A DNA stretch of 64,000 nucleotides from positions 316,657 to 380,656 of the forward strand of contig JBFWVJ010000001.1 in the NCBI GenBank assembly GCA_050246795.1, written 5' to 3'. Within the stretch, counting starts at the first letter, position 1. Every line of letters begins with the position of its first letter. A model generated the notes under the pieces. It worked only from the letters and a program-made list of their open reading frames with translations, had not been told where the DNA came from and did no database searches. This document shows, piece after piece, positions 8,913-18,230 of this stretch. The stretch is from JBFWVJ01 sp050246795 (GTDB lineage: Bacteria > Patescibacteriota > Gracilibacteria > JAUYGZ01). The position numbers were made by a program, and so were the translations under genes.

Positions 8913-9263
8913 TTACTCAGATTTGTTTTTTGTTTCTTTGACTTCTGTGATCATTTTACACAGTAGCTGATATCGGTTGTCTTCGGTGAGGATGTGCAGC
9001 GACCACACAAAATTGGAAAGGTCGTGGAGGCCGAGAATACGAATGCCTTGAAGTTGGATCCTGATGAGCTCTTCGATCAGACTTGGAGGCATTTTATGAA
9101 GGCTCACCAGAGCGATTTTTTCTTCTCCGGTCAGCTGCTTGAAAACCTCTCGTCTTCTTTTGATGACGAGTTCTTCAAATGCTTGGATATCCGCATCTTT
9201 GATCTGACGGATCACGTCGAGAGCTCGTGGGATAGGAGATGACTCGGGGAGAGAAGGTCCCAT
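8913..9263 (-). CDS. Uncharacterised helical protein
   Basis: A 116-residue protein, not recognised. It is Leu/Ile/Glu-rich and predicted mostly helical (EELVIKRRREVFKQLTGEEK, IEELIRIQLQGIRILGLHDL), with no signal peptide or membrane segment. It begins 9 bp after the DM13 gene and probably shares its transcript. The start at 9263 lacks a Shine-Dalgarno site but matches the gene spacing. Confidence 0.6.
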   Translation of the reverse strand: MGPSLPESSPIPRALDVIRQIKDADIQAFEELVIKRRREVFKQLTGEEKIALVSLHKMPPSLIEELIRIQLQGIRILGLHDLSNFVWSLHILTEDNRYQLLCKMITEVKETKNKSE

Positions 9264-9272
9264 GGGTTGGCT

Positions 9273-9995
9273 TTATGGTTGCAGTGTTGCCGAGCTGAAG
9301 AGTACTCCAAACGCCTGACACCAGATCACGACGGACTTAAAGCCTTCGTGGTTGCTAGGGAGCTGGTAGTTTTGATTGCCTTTGGAGCTCTTGAGAAGCC
9401 CGAGGTCGTGGTAGGTGCCGAGGTCAGCGGAGGTTTTGACATCCGCGTTGCGGGAGAGGTAGACGTGCAGGTCGGGACCTCGGGTCACACTGAAGTCTTC
9501 CAGGCGCAGGATGGGGCCTTCGGCCGTTTGAGGGTAAATGAGGGCGCGTCCGGATCCTTTGTGGATGAGGTCGATTTCGGTGAAGAGGCCTTGTCGGCTG
9601 ATGAAGTTTTCGGCCATCTCTTCCGAAGTCATCATTTCCATGGTTTCTGAGCTCGTGACTTCAGATCCTTTCATCATCATGGTGGCTTCTTGTTCCATCT
9701 GTGCCTTTTCTTCCGAGGTCATGACGGTCATCTGGGCTTTCTTCACCATTTCATCGATTTTTTGTTGGGTTTCCGCGGAGAGCTTCTTTTCTTTTTCTGG
9801 CTCGTCGGGGATCATTTTTTCCATGCCTGCTTTCTGCAGCAGTTGCCGTTGATTGTTGGATGCTTGCGAGTCAGAAGAAGTATCGTTGGAAGCCACTGGA
9901 GCAGCTTCATCCAGGACTACACCGGATTTCGTGTACCAATAAAACCCACCCAGGGCGAGGGCGAGGAGGATCAGGACGGGGAGAAGTTTTTTCAT
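9273..9995 (-). CDS. Membrane-anchored DM13-domain protein
   Basis: DM13 domains are extracytoplasmic beta folds proposed to take part in redox or electron-transfer reactions through a conserved Cys. Seen: an N-terminal anchor (LLPVLILLALALGGFYWYT, residues 4-22); a Met/Glu/Lys-rich linker from about 30 to 130 (MMTSEEMAE repeats); then DM13 from about 135 to 240 with GSGRALIY, LRLEDFSVTRGPDLHVYLS, GNQNYQLP and the hallmark SVVIWCQAFGVLF. The Cys in VIWC is kept. Length 240 suits one domain plus anchor and spacer. It lies between two unknown genes on the same strand, which do not clarify its partner. Confidence 0.85.
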   Translation of the reverse strand: MKKLLPVLILLALALGGFYWYTKSGVVLDEAAPVASNDTSSDSQASNNQRQLLQKAGMEKMIPDEPEKEKKLSAETQQKIDEMVKKAQMTVMTSEEKAQMEQEATMMMKGSEVTSSETMEMMTSEEMAENFISRQGLFTEIDLIHKGSGRALIYPQTAEGPILRLEDFSVTRGPDLHVYLSRNADVKTSADLGTYHDLGLLKSSKGNQNYQLPSNHEGFKSVVIWCQAFGVLFSSATLQP

Positions 9996-10054
9996 GGTGT
10001 TTTAAAAAAAAGAGATCAGGCCGATTATAGGACGCTGATCTCTCCGAGGGAAGC

Positions 10055-11713
10055 TTATCGGGTTTTTTTCCGCAGAAGTTGCTCACACACCGCTTCAAGC
10101 GTTGAAGTCGTGGGATCTGATCCTATGCCGGAGCTGTTGGTCACCGAGGGGACGATCTGAAGATTGTTTGTTTGGCCGTCAGATCCAAGCTCGCAGATGA
10201 AAAACATCTCGCCTTGATTGGTCTGGCGACGGAAGAAGAGATAGTGGGTGTTTCCGACTGCTATTTCAAAGGCTGCGTCGTAGAGGCCTTCTCGACCATC
10301 CGGATGTTTGCTGCCGTCTGTACAGGTGAGTGAGAAGACTCGCAGATCGTTTCCGGAGACTTGTCGGAGCTCTGTGAATGACCGTCGAATATCTTCCAGA
10401 TCCCAGCTGGCAAAAAAGAGTACCAGTCGTCCATGTGGTTCCTTGAAGGGCTTCCATTCGGATACTTTTCTGAGTTGCTGGAGTTCACGGTTCAGGTCTT
10501 CGATGGTGCTGGACAATGGTGATGAAGCCGCTGCGCGGAGGGGAGTGGTGGCGCTGATAGGGTTGCTCATGTCGGGGTAGAGCAGATCAAAGGCGGTGGA
10601 GCTGTTTGGCGTTTTTTGGGGAGCGGGTGTCTGCTGTCGTGGAAGTGGTGGAAGAGCTGGTGGATTCTGAGGATCTGTCCTGAGAATGGTCTCGTTTTTG
10701 AGCTGGCTGACCGCTCCTACGATCAAAGCCGCAGCTACCCCAGCGGCGATCGTCCATCGTGAGTTGTTTCGATTGGTTGGAGTGTCTGAGGTCGATGAAG
10801 ATGAAGATGGAGATGGAGTTATGACTTGTGCAGTGGCAGATCTGGTTTGGCAGACGATATCCATTTTGAGAAGCTCATAGAGGTCTTCATGGTTTCTTTC
10901 GGATGAAGTCAGAGAAAGGTTTTTCGACAAAGCCAATTTTTTGAGCCGTTTGATTTCTGATTCCATGGTGAGCTTCATCAGTTCCACTGTGGTTTCATAG
11001 TTTTCTGGTCGACCGAGCAAACTCATTTGACCTTTGAGGGTTGTTTTCCTCGCCTCTGTCATAGAGAATGCCTGCCATTCCTCCTCGCTGAGCAGCTCTT
11101 TTTCTGCTTCCATATCCGCTATGAGCTCAGGCAAATCATGCTCGTGTTGTTCCCAGATCTTCATCAAAACCGTTTCCCATTCTTCTTGTTCTTCAAGGGG
11201 GAGTTCAGGTTTCTTTTGGGCGAGGACTTCCAAAAAGCGATCAGCTACCAGGTCACTCACTTGGATCTCTGGTAGTCTTTTTGATTCGAGGGCGCGCAAG
11301 ATTTTCCCCAAACGCTGATGTGAAGCTTGGATTTTTTCTTTTTTCAATTTTTGTTGCTTTTTGGCGTCGGAGAGTTGTCCGTTGATGTCCGACCATTCCT
11401 GAAAGAGCGCCATTAATTGTTTTTCCAACGCTGAAATTTCGTAGGATTCCATTTGTTTGTTCACCAGGTGGAATTGGTGATGCTTCCCTTCACTTCCTTT
11501 GTGTTCTAAAAATTTGGGGGTCTGAAGACTCTTGAAAGAAAGATGATTCACGTCAGATCCAATCCCTTGCAGCAATTTCATGACGGGAAGTGAGGCCTCT
11601 ATTTGTGTTTGAGTTACCCGATCCATCATGGATTTGATCTCTGGATGCTGACTGAGTTCGAGGCAGACGCTTGATGAAATTTCCACTTTATCCACTTGTA
11701 AATGCAGCTCCAT
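10055..11713 (-). CDS. Large unknown protein with one mid-protein membrane segment
   Basis: 552 residues, no family recognised. The first 300 residues look helical and charged (KQQKLKKEKIQASHQRLGKI; LPLEEQEEWETVLMKIWEQH). A Ser/Thr run (SPSSSSSTSDT) precedes a single membrane segment WTIAAGVAAALIVGAVS near residues 322-340. A Pro-rich linker then leads to a C-terminal alpha/beta-looking domain with LVLFFASWDLEDIRRSF and THYLFFRRQ. The layout suggests a cytoplasmic helical part and an extracytoplasmic C-domain, but the orientation is unproven. ATG at 11713. Confidence 0.6.
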   Translation of the reverse strand: MELHLQVDKVEISSSVCLELSQHPEIKSMMDRVTQTQIEASLPVMKLLQGIGSDVNHLSFKSLQTPKFLEHKGSEGKHHQFHLVNKQMESYEISALEKQLMALFQEWSDINGQLSDAKKQQKLKKEKIQASHQRLGKILRALESKRLPEIQVSDLVADRFLEVLAQKKPELPLEEQEEWETVLMKIWEQHEHDLPELIADMEAEKELLSEEEWQAFSMTEARKTTLKGQMSLLGRPENYETTVELMKLTMESEIKRLKKLALSKNLSLTSSERNHEDLYELLKMDIVCQTRSATAQVITPSPSSSSSTSDTPTNRNNSRWTIAAGVAAALIVGAVSQLKNETILRTDPQNPPALPPLPRQQTPAPQKTPNSSTAFDLLYPDMSNPISATTPLRAAASSPLSSTIEDLNRELQQLRKVSEWKPFKEPHGRLVLFFASWDLEDIRRSFTELRQVSGNDLRVFSLTCTDGSKHPDGREGLYDAAFEIAVGNTHYLFFRRQTNQGEMFFICELGSDGQTNNLQIVPSVTNSSGIGSDPTTSTLEAVCEQLLRKKTR

Positions 11714-11775
11714 GATGAATGGCTAAGGTTTATGAGGAGTGGCATTATCGTCGATATTGTTTGATTTGTCAATCC

Positions 11776-12189
11776 TTATTGACTTTGGGCGATGAGTTCC
11801 TGTTGGGGTGTTTTTGGAGGTAGAGAGACCACCCCAAAGCCTTGGAGGATCCGCTTGGCTTCTTCTCGTTTTTGAGGGAGGGGATGATGGTGTATGGTCG
11901 CTACCAAAGCTTTGATTTGGTGCTTTCTGATGGTTTTTTGTACGGCGAGAAGGTGTTGGAGTTGTTGCTGGCTCAGTGTGTTTCTGGGGGCCGGGCAGGT
12001 TGTTGGTGTGGAAGGAGATTGCTGTTGCCACCATCTGATCCATCTCAGGGCATATTCAGTGCCACCGAAATACAGCGCCAGGCTCATCAGCATGGCGATC
12101 GTATGGAAGCGGAGTTCTTTGGTCCAAGGTTGATCCCGGCCCGATTCGGGTCGTTCTTCCTGCTGGCGATTTGAAGATCGCAATCGCAT
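11776..12189 (-). CDS. Uncharacterised single-pass membrane protein
   Basis: 137 residues: an Arg/Gln/Glu-rich N-terminus, one membrane segment at about residues 27-50 (FHTIAMLMSLALYFGGTEYAL), then a His/Gln/Pro-rich tail (RKHQIKALVATIHHHPLPQK). No family is recognised. It lies between comEC and the 552-residue gene on the same strand, possibly in one operon. Confidence 0.5.
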   Translation of the reverse strand: MRLRSSNRQQEERPESGRDQPWTKELRFHTIAMLMSLALYFGGTEYALRWIRWWQQQSPSTPTTCPAPRNTLSQQQLQHLLAVQKTIRKHQIKALVATIHHHPLPQKREEAKRILQGFGVVSLPPKTPQQELIAQSQ

Positions 12190-12238
12190 GAGAACCGTCA
12201 GGTGTTTTTACTCTATGCTTGTTCAGCCTCCTTCACCA

Positions 12239-13978
12239 TCAAACGGCGGGGTTTTCCTGCCAAAGGCGTTCGACAACTCGCTGTTCAAATGCTAGTTGCA
12301 GCTGATGGATGGTGGACTGACGTTGGTGTTCGGCTTGCCACCACCGAAAAAGGAAACCGGTTAATCCGATGAAGTAAAGCATGAGCATGGATTCGCTAAA
12401 CCAGCTGATGCCGATGGCCGCGTAGGGGATGTCGGCGGTGAGTTCGATCACCTGGACGATGTATTGCAGGAGGAGGTAGCCTGGGTAAGCGATCAGTTTG
12501 GCCAATGGGAGAGAGAGGTAGCTGGCCATGGTGCCCACGAAGCCGAAGAGCATCGAAAAGGGAATGATCGGGCCGGCGACGAGGAGATTGCTGATGGGGG
12601 AGATGATGGAGAGGTTTTGAAAATTGAGCACGATGATGGGGAGGGCCATGATCTGCGCGGACAGGCTGAGGTTGATGCTGTCGCGGACGGCCAGCTTGTC
12701 TGGTAGCCATTTGAGAAAGGGGTCCAAAATGGGGGAGACATAGACCAAGCCCATGGTTGCCAAGAACGAGAGCTGAAAGCCCACATCGTGGACGAGGATT
12801 TTCGGATTGTAGCCGATCATGAGCGTGGCGGTGAGCGCCAGGATGATGCTGATGTTGCTTTTTCTTTCGGAATTCAGTGCTAACAGAGCAATGAGTCCCA
12901 TAATACAAGCACGAACGACCGCAGGAGAGGCTCCCACAAAGAGCGTAAAAATGATGATCCCCAGCGCGGACAGGAGGATGGAGAGTCTTCGGCCCAGAGG
13001 TTTGAAGATCGCCATCAGGATGCTGACGATCAGGGTGATGTTGTATCCGGAGATGGCGACGATATGAGTCAATCCAGTGGTTTGGAAATCCTGGGTGAGT
13101 TCTTCGGGCATGCCTTTTCTCGATCCAAGCAATAGACCGGCCATAAAAGAACTCGTCGGTTCGGTCGGGTAGGTGAGGTTGAGGTGGTGTTCGAAACTTT
13201 GTTTCACTGAAAAAAGGTACGAAAGGTACGGACGGTAGGAGGGGTTGGAAGGATTTTCTAGAAGCTGGATCTTAGGACGGTACATGACACTGTATATATC
13301 AAACCTTGATAAATATCCTGCGTAGTCGAAGGAGTCAAAGACGGTGGGTTTTTGGAGTGTGCCGGTGAGTTTCAAGGTGTCTCCGAATTCATAGGCGGGA
13401 TACTTTCCTGCGGAAATGAGCGTGTAACCGCTTACTGGAATTTCCTCTTTCGTACCATCCGTACCCTCCAAACCCTCCAAACCCTGCACCCGAATCGTGT
13501 AGTTGATTTTGTCGCGACGGACGTCGGGTTCTTCGGCGATGACTCCGATGAGGGTGAGGGGGGAGGGGTTATTAGGAGTATTAGGAGTATTAGGAGTGTT
13601 AGGAGGATTGGAAGCGTCATGGGCGTAGTAGTCGATGGTTTCGGGGGTGGGGATATGGATGGTGGATTGGCCGCGGAAGAGCCCAACGAATAACGTAAAA
13701 CTTAAAACGAAAAAAATAGATGAAACGTGGAGAAATTTTTCTTTTCTGTCATTTCGACCGAAGTTGTAGGTTGTGGAGGAGGACGAAGTGGAGAAATCTC
13801 CTGGAGAGGGTTTTTGGGTTGGGAGTCTTCTCAAGAAAAGGAACGAACTTATCGCTATACACAGCAAAAAAATCGCTGATATTCCATACCAGTGTGGGTT
13901 GTAAGGAACATACTGATGCATTCCAATTCCCACACAAAAAGCGATGAGGCACGTGAGGAAGATTTTCGATTTGCTCAT
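12239..13978 (-). CDS. comEC: ComEC/Rec2 DNA-uptake channel, without the C-terminal nuclease domain
   Basis: Inner-membrane channel that passes single-stranded DNA in natural transformation. Seen: N-terminal helices, a DUF4131-like OB region (PVSGYTLISAGKYPAYEFGD, LKLTGTLQKP), then the competence core with ISGYNITLIVSILMA, FTLFVGASPAVVRACIMG, GFQLSFLATMGLVYVSP and further helices to residue 560. It ends at 579 with no metallo-beta-lactamase domain, so the degrading nuclease must be separate or absent. A 9-bp DNA repeat inside the gene encodes PNTPNTPNTPNNP (13568-13612). ATG at 13978. Confidence 0.9.
   Translation of the reverse strand: MSKSKIFLTCLIAFCVGIGMHQYVPYNPHWYGISAIFLLCIAISSFLFLRRLPTQKPSPGDFSTSSSSTTYNFGRNDRKEKFLHVSSIFFVLSFTLFVGLFRGQSTIHIPTPETIDYYAHDASNPPNTPNTPNTPNNPSPLTLIGVIAEEPDVRRDKINYTIRVQGLEGLEGTDGTKEEIPVSGYTLISAGKYPAYEFGDTLKLTGTLQKPTVFDSFDYAGYLSRFDIYSVMYRPKIQLLENPSNPSYRPYLSYLFSVKQSFEHHLNLTYPTEPTSSFMAGLLLGSRKGMPEELTQDFQTTGLTHIVAISGYNITLIVSILMAIFKPLGRRLSILLSALGIIIFTLFVGASPAVVRACIMGLIALLALNSERKSNISIILALTATLMIGYNPKILVHDVGFQLSFLATMGLVYVSPILDPFLKWLPDKLAVRDSINLSLSAQIMALPIIVLNFQNLSIISPISNLLVAGPIIPFSMLFGFVGTMASYLSLPLAKLIAYPGYLLLQYIVQVIELTADIPYAAIGISWFSESMLMLYFIGLTGFLFRWWQAEHQRQSTIHQLQLAFEQRVVERLWQENPAV
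13568..13612. repeat. In-frame 9-bp minisatellite in comEC
   Basis: Four to five copies of an ATTAGGAGT-type unit encode Asn-Thr-Pro triplets in an extracytoplasmic loop. The unit matches the intergenic repeat before rplK (21510-21556), so the same sequence expands in coding and non-coding DNA. Confidence 0.75.
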
Positions 13979-14045
13979 AGCATGTTTTGATACGACGAAA
14001 AGAGCCTACACAAGAGACTTTAAGATTTGATGAAGGGTGAGGATT

Positions 14046-14477
14046 TTATATTTTTAATACATCCCCCAACTCTTTCTCCAGCATTTCTTTCTTCATCCGT
14101 AGCTCCTGCACCATGTTGATCATCATGTCGCTGTTGTTGTCGAAAGAAGAGTGGTAGAAGTCGTAGACCTGACGGATGACAAACAGGGTGGAATTGATGA
14201 ACAGGTCGGCTTGGGATTTTTTGTCGCCGGGGAGTTGGTCGTAGACCGCTTGGTTTAAAATCGAGCTGGGAGTATGCAGGTTGATTTCTCCAGCTTCGAT
14301 GCGCTTGATGAGATTTTCTAAAAAGCTCTTGTCGTCTTCACTGAGAGCGGTTTGGGGGTTGCTGTAGGGTTGGTTGAGGGACGATTGGGTATTTTCGTCG
14401 ATGGCGGCGTTTTGATGTTCTGCCAGGGCTTTTTCAAAAACTTTTTTGTCGCCTGATGGGGAGCTTTGATCGTCCAT
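14046..14477 (-). CDS. Uncharacterised cytoplasmic protein
   Basis: 143 residues, not recognised. A Ser/Asn/Gln-rich N-terminus of about 45 residues is followed by a helical domain with FLENLIKRIEAGEINLHTP, an Asp/Tyr-rich middle (IRQVYDFYHSSFDNNSDMM) and a coiled-coil-like end (RMKKEMLEKELGDVLKI). No membrane segment. It is divergent from the amidase/SpoIID gene; the 117-bp gap must hold both promoters. Confidence 0.6.
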   Translation of the reverse strand: MDDQSSPSGDKKVFEKALAEHQNAAIDENTQSSLNQPYSNPQTALSEDDKSFLENLIKRIEAGEINLHTPSSILNQAVYDQLPGDKKSQADLFINSTLFVIRQVYDFYHSSFDNNSDMMINMVQELRMKKEMLEKELGDVLKI

Positions 14478-14594
14478 AACGAAGAAAAAATGGTTGAAAC
14501 AGGCATAGCATATCTTTTTTCTCTGACGAGGAAAAACATTTTTCTCCGGGAGCGAGTGGGAGCATACTATCGGGGCTTTTTTATTCTCTCTTTC

Positions 14595-17500
14595 ATGCGT
14601 TGGAAGACGATTCTCCTATCGACCTTTGTGCTCTTTTGTTTCAGCTTCCAGCTGGTGTCTGCCCAAAACTCCACTTCCGGGACTCAGCATCATCAGTTTT
14701 CGCTGCGCTTGGCGGCAGGTGAGGCTCAGGAAATGACGGCGCCATTTGTGTTTCGGGCTTTTGCCCTGGACCAAGTCGAAGGGCTTGAAGTTCGTTTTTG
14801 GCAAGAAGGGCAGTGGACCGCCTGGCAGGCCTTGCGGCGCGCGGAACCGGAATTAGCGGCTTCTGAATTGTTGTTTTTGGCGGTTTCACAACGCTTTTCC
14901 GTCCGATCGGATATGGATCGAGAGATCACCGCTACGGTCATGAATCTAGCTGAAGAACCAGTGCGGGTGGTGCAAAATGATGCTCTCGTCCTGGATGCTC
15001 GGATTAATTCCAACGCGCCTTTTAAGATTATTTCCCGGCGGGAGTGGGGGGCTGATGAGTCTTTGGGGACCTATATTCCCAAAGAAACTCAGGCAGGTGA
15101 CAGCTCTTCAACGGGTGAAAAAAGCAGCGTCAATATTTGTGCTCCGCTCGAAAAAGCCTATCCAGGACAGTACCAAGTCGCAGACAAATTAGTGGCGTTT
15201 GATGAGTTGGGCAGGCCCTTGATCTGGCCCCGACAGTATTCCAATAGAATCAAAAAGATCGTAGTCCATCACACGGCTCAGACGCTGAAAGACCTCAACG
15301 ATGACCGACGCATCGACGCCCGGGATTACAAGCTCGCGGTCAATGCGATTTATGTCTACCACACCCTTTCCAATGGCTGGGGTGATCTCGGCTATCACTA
15401 CCTCGTCGATCCAGATGGGAATATCTACGAAGGCCGGGCTGGCGGTCCAGAAGTGATCGCGGCTCATGTGCTGTGTCAAAACTCCAATACGATTGGGATT
15501 TCGGTGATGGGGAATTTTGAAGATCAGCAGATCTCTCCCAAGGCTTTTGAGGGACTGTCTAATATCACCACCTATTTGGCTTCGCTTTATGATATCAACC
15601 CTTTGGGCAAGTCTTCTTTTCGCGGTACGGTGCTTCCGAATATCGTGACCCATGCTGAAGTGGGAGCCGTGACGAAGCAGTTCATCGGGCAAGGCGCTAC
15701 CCAGTGTCCTGGAAGTGATTTGAAATTGTCCATGGACCGGCTGCGAACGGTGGTGGCTCAAGGAGGAGTGAAGCCGGAGTATCGTTATGAAGTGGTGAGC
15801 CAGCCGCGCAATCTTCGTGTCGACCCCTTGCAAAGTTTTTCCATCGCGCTTCGCATCAAAAATACCGGCAGCCAATCCTGGAACGGTCTGAAAGTGTTTT
15901 CTCGAGGAAACAAAGAGCCGCTTTTGACTCTGTCGACGTTCATCAGCTCGGGACAGGAAGTGGATCTGTCCATCCCTTACCAAGCTGAATTTGAAGCCGG
16001 TCTGCGCCAGGAATTGCTGTCGTTTGAAGCTGGTGGTTCTTCGCTTCGCAATGACTTCAAACTGTCCTATCGGGTGAACGCTCCGGTATATCGTTATCAG
16101 CTTTTGTCCTTCACGGGGAACACCGATCCGCTTTTGGTTGGTGAAACCCGTATGATGGAGATGAAATTGAAGAATGTCAGTAATTTTCCCTGGTTGAATG
16201 AAGGGAGAAACGCCGTGCAGATCCGGGAAGTGCGAGCCACGGGATCGGAAGTGGTTTCTGCCGTGAACGGTCTGCAGTTGTTCTTGTCTCAGTCGGTGCC
16301 CGTTGGCAGTGAGGTCACCTTGCGCTTTGAACTTCCGGCGCAAAGAAGGGCCGGTGAGATCGATCTGCAGCTGCTGCCCATGATGGGACGTGACCGTGGA
16401 CTCAAGGGGAGCCCATTGCAGGTGAAGCTTCCCGTCGAGCTTCCGGTGTTTGATGCGAAGCTAGTGGCGGTGAGAGGACAGTCAGTGCAAAAGGGCTTTG
16501 AGCAAGCGGTGGAGTTTCAGCTCGTGAATACCGGAAATTTTGCTTGGGAACCAGGCTCGGTGTGGTATCAGCTCAAGGGAGGTCAAAAAATTACGGTTTC
16601 AGATGCCGTCGGGATCGGTCAGTCGGTTTCTTTCTCGACCCTCGTTCGAGCGGGGTATGATGATCGGCAAATGATGGTGAGTGGAGCGATCGGTATTGAT
16701 CGGTTACCAGCTTTTCTCAATACCCGCAGCCTTCGACAAAACCGGGTTTCATTTACCCAGACCTTGACCGCTCGGGGGACGGTTCGTTTGTTGTCCGAAG
16801 TGGTGGAGGTCGGCACTTTGCCGTCGGTGGTGGGAGTCCATCCCGTGCGAGTGCTTCTGAAGAACACCGGAAATGTGCCTTGGTATGCGGAGGGTGATGA
16901 TCGGGCTGTCTTGATGGTCAAAGACCGTGCAGACTTTCTCCACCGGTCCTGGGAGAAACGAACGACGGCTGGATTCCTTGAGTCTTCCACAGTTGATCCA
17001 GGTGAAATCGGAGTGTTCGTCCTGACGATGGAGATCAAGAATATTCCCCGAAGAACGACCTTCGATGAGTTCGTACTGGTAGCAGGAGGGAAGGAGGTGC
17101 GGACGAAGGGAAAGGTGAAGGTGGGGATCGTGATCGAGGGGACAAGGGAGCTGAGGGAGCGGTCGGCAGAGGGCAGTGGGCAGTTGGCAGAGGATAGTGG
17201 GCAGTTGATGGAAGGCGAGGAAGGCTCTGCATTGCAAACGAAGGTTGCTCCGAGCGAGATGACGAAGAGCCATGAACTTCCTCCTGTTCGAGTATGGTTG
17301 AGTGATGTGGACCAGCCAGAGTTGGAAATCACGTCCCCGGGGGATTTTATCGTTTGGGATAGTGCCACCGTCCAGGTCCGAAGTTTGAAGAGTGGTCAGG
17401 TCTTCACCGTTGGGGAAGCAGATGTCAAAAACGGGACTGTGTTTCGTTTTCGCGCTCAGGGAGAGCCTTATCTCGAACTGAAGAACTGGGGGCTTCCCAA

Positions 17501-18230
17501 GCAGTTTGGGACCAAGAAGTACCTCGACAACACTTTTCGGAATGTGTTGGAAGTGCGTTGGGAAGCTGCCTCTCCGACCCCCAGCCCCTTACAAGGGGAG
17601 AATCCCTCCTCAGCTTCTGGAAAAATGATGGTTATTAATGAGCTTTCTTTGGAAGACTATATGAAGGGGATCGCTGAGGTGCCGGAGACGGATGATCAGC
17701 CGCAAGAGAAGCGCAAGACGATAGCAGTGTTAGCGCGCAGTTACGCACTTCATTACTTGATTTCGGGCTATGAAAAATTCCCCGGCAAGCCCTACAATGC
17801 TGCTAATAGTCCGGCGATTTTTCAGAAGTACTTGGGGTATGGATTCGAGCAGCGGGCGCCGAAGTGGCAGGAGGCGCTCGAAGCAACTTTTGGTGAAGTT
17901 GTTCTCGTGCAAAGTTCAAAACTCACAAACCAAAATCCAAAGGACAGGGTCCTGAGGGCGGCGTATTTTTCTTGTACGGATGGGAGTCGGACGAAGTCTT
18001 GGGATGAGGTATGGCCGACCAATGAGTACTTTCAGAGATTTGGAGAAGTTTTTCAGTCGGTTGAAGATCCGTACGGAGATGATCCGACTCGAGAGGGATT
18101 GACGGCGTGTGGGCACCAGGTGGGATTGAGTGGGTATGGTGCCACGCAGATGGCCAAAGCTGGAGCTGGTTATCGAGAAATCATCCAGACCTATTATCAA
18201 TACGTTCTCGTGCAATCTTATGAACCATAA
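14595..18230 (+). CDS. Giant wall protein: PGRP-type amidase, Ig-like repeats and SpoIID domain
   Basis: 1,211 residues. The signal peptide (ILLSTFVLFCFSFQLVSAQ) fixes the start at ATG 14595 although the frame is open to 14466. Residues about 141-370 form a PGRP/amidase_2 domain with metal ligands in VVHHTAQT, VTHAEVG and TQCPGSD; it would cut the MurNAc-L-Ala bond. Next come about four repeats with a Trp-centred motif (NTGSQSWNG, NVSNFPWLN, NTGNFAWEP, NTGNVPWYA), each around 110 residues. The C-terminal 200 residues are SpoIID-like (NELSLEDYMKGIAEVP, TIAVLARSYALHY), a lytic transglycosylase family. A palindromic element adds 14 codons just before SpoIID (17562-17617), and a GGGCAGTTG-type repeat lies at about 17160-17215. 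Confidence 0.9.
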   Translation: MRWKTILLSTFVLFCFSFQLVSAQNSTSGTQHHQFSLRLAAGEAQEMTAPFVFRAFALDQVEGLEVRFWQEGQWTAWQALRRAEPELAASELLFLAVSQRFSVRSDMDREITATVMNLAEEPVRVVQNDALVLDARINSNAPFKIISRREWGADESLGTYIPKETQAGDSSSTGEKSSVNICAPLEKAYPGQYQVADKLVAFDELGRPLIWPRQYSNRIKKIVVHHTAQTLKDLNDDRRIDARDYKLAVNAIYVYHTLSNGWGDLGYHYLVDPDGNIYEGRAGGPEVIAAHVLCQNSNTIGISVMGNFEDQQISPKAFEGLSNITTYLASLYDINPLGKSSFRGTVLPNIVTHAEVGAVTKQFIGQGATQCPGSDLKLSMDRLRTVVAQGGVKPEYRYEVVSQPRNLRVDPLQSFSIALRIKNTGSQSWNGLKVFSRGNKEPLLTLSTFISSGQEVDLSIPYQAEFEAGLRQELLSFEAGGSSLRNDFKLSYRVNAPVYRYQLLSFTGNTDPLLVGETRMMEMKLKNVSNFPWLNEGRNAVQIREVRATGSEVVSAVNGLQLFLSQSVPVGSEVTLRFELPAQRRAGEIDLQLLPMMGRDRGLKGSPLQVKLPVELPVFDAKLVAVRGQSVQKGFEQAVEFQLVNTGNFAWEPGSVWYQLKGGQKITVSDAVGIGQSVSFSTLVRAGYDDRQMMVSGAIGIDRLPAFLNTRSLRQNRVSFTQTLTARGTVRLLSEVVEVGTLPSVVGVHPVRVLLKNTGNVPWYAEGDDRAVLMVKDRADFLHRSWEKRTTAGFLESSTVDPGEIGVFVLTMEIKNIPRRTTFDEFVLVAGGKEVRTKGKVKVGIVIEGTRELRERSAEGSGQLAEDSGQLMEGEEGSALQTKVAPSEMTKSHELPPVRVWLSDVDQPELEITSPGDFIVWDSATVQVRSLKSGQVFTVGEADVKNGTVFRFRAQGEPYLELKNWGLPKQFGTKKYLDNTFRNVLEVRWEAASPTPSPLQGENPSSASGKMMVINELSLEDYMKGIAEVPETDDQPQEKRKTIAVLARSYALHYLISGYEKFPGKPYNAANSPAIFQKYLGYGFEQRAPKWQEALEATFGEVVLVQSSKLTNQNPKDRVLRAAYFSCTDGSRTKSWDEVWPTNEYFQRFGEVFQSVEDPYGDDPTREGLTACGHQVGLSGYGATQMAKAGAGYREIIQTYYQYVLVQSYEP
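17562..17617 (+). repeat. C4/G4 palindromic element, in-frame copy in the amidase/SpoIID gene
   Basis: Arms GAAGCTG (17562-17568) and CAGCTTC (17611-17617) are perfect inverted repeats enclosing 42 bp with the core CCCCTTACAAGGGG. The insert reads SPTPSPLQGENPSS; removing the inner 42 bp leaves the frame intact and joins EVRWEA to ASGKMMVINEL, a natural SpoIID sequence. Confidence 0.8.

Noticed and set aside
14755..14800. Possible GCCCTGGACCAAGTCGAAGGGC palindromic insert in the amidase gene
   Set aside because: Resembles a common repeat, but the encoded FALDQVEGLEVRF fits the domain naturally and no matching inverted arms were found.
15189..16343. 384-codon open frame antisense to the amidase/SpoIID gene
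   Set aside because: Basic, His-rich, no recognisable domain; a mirror of the sense gene.
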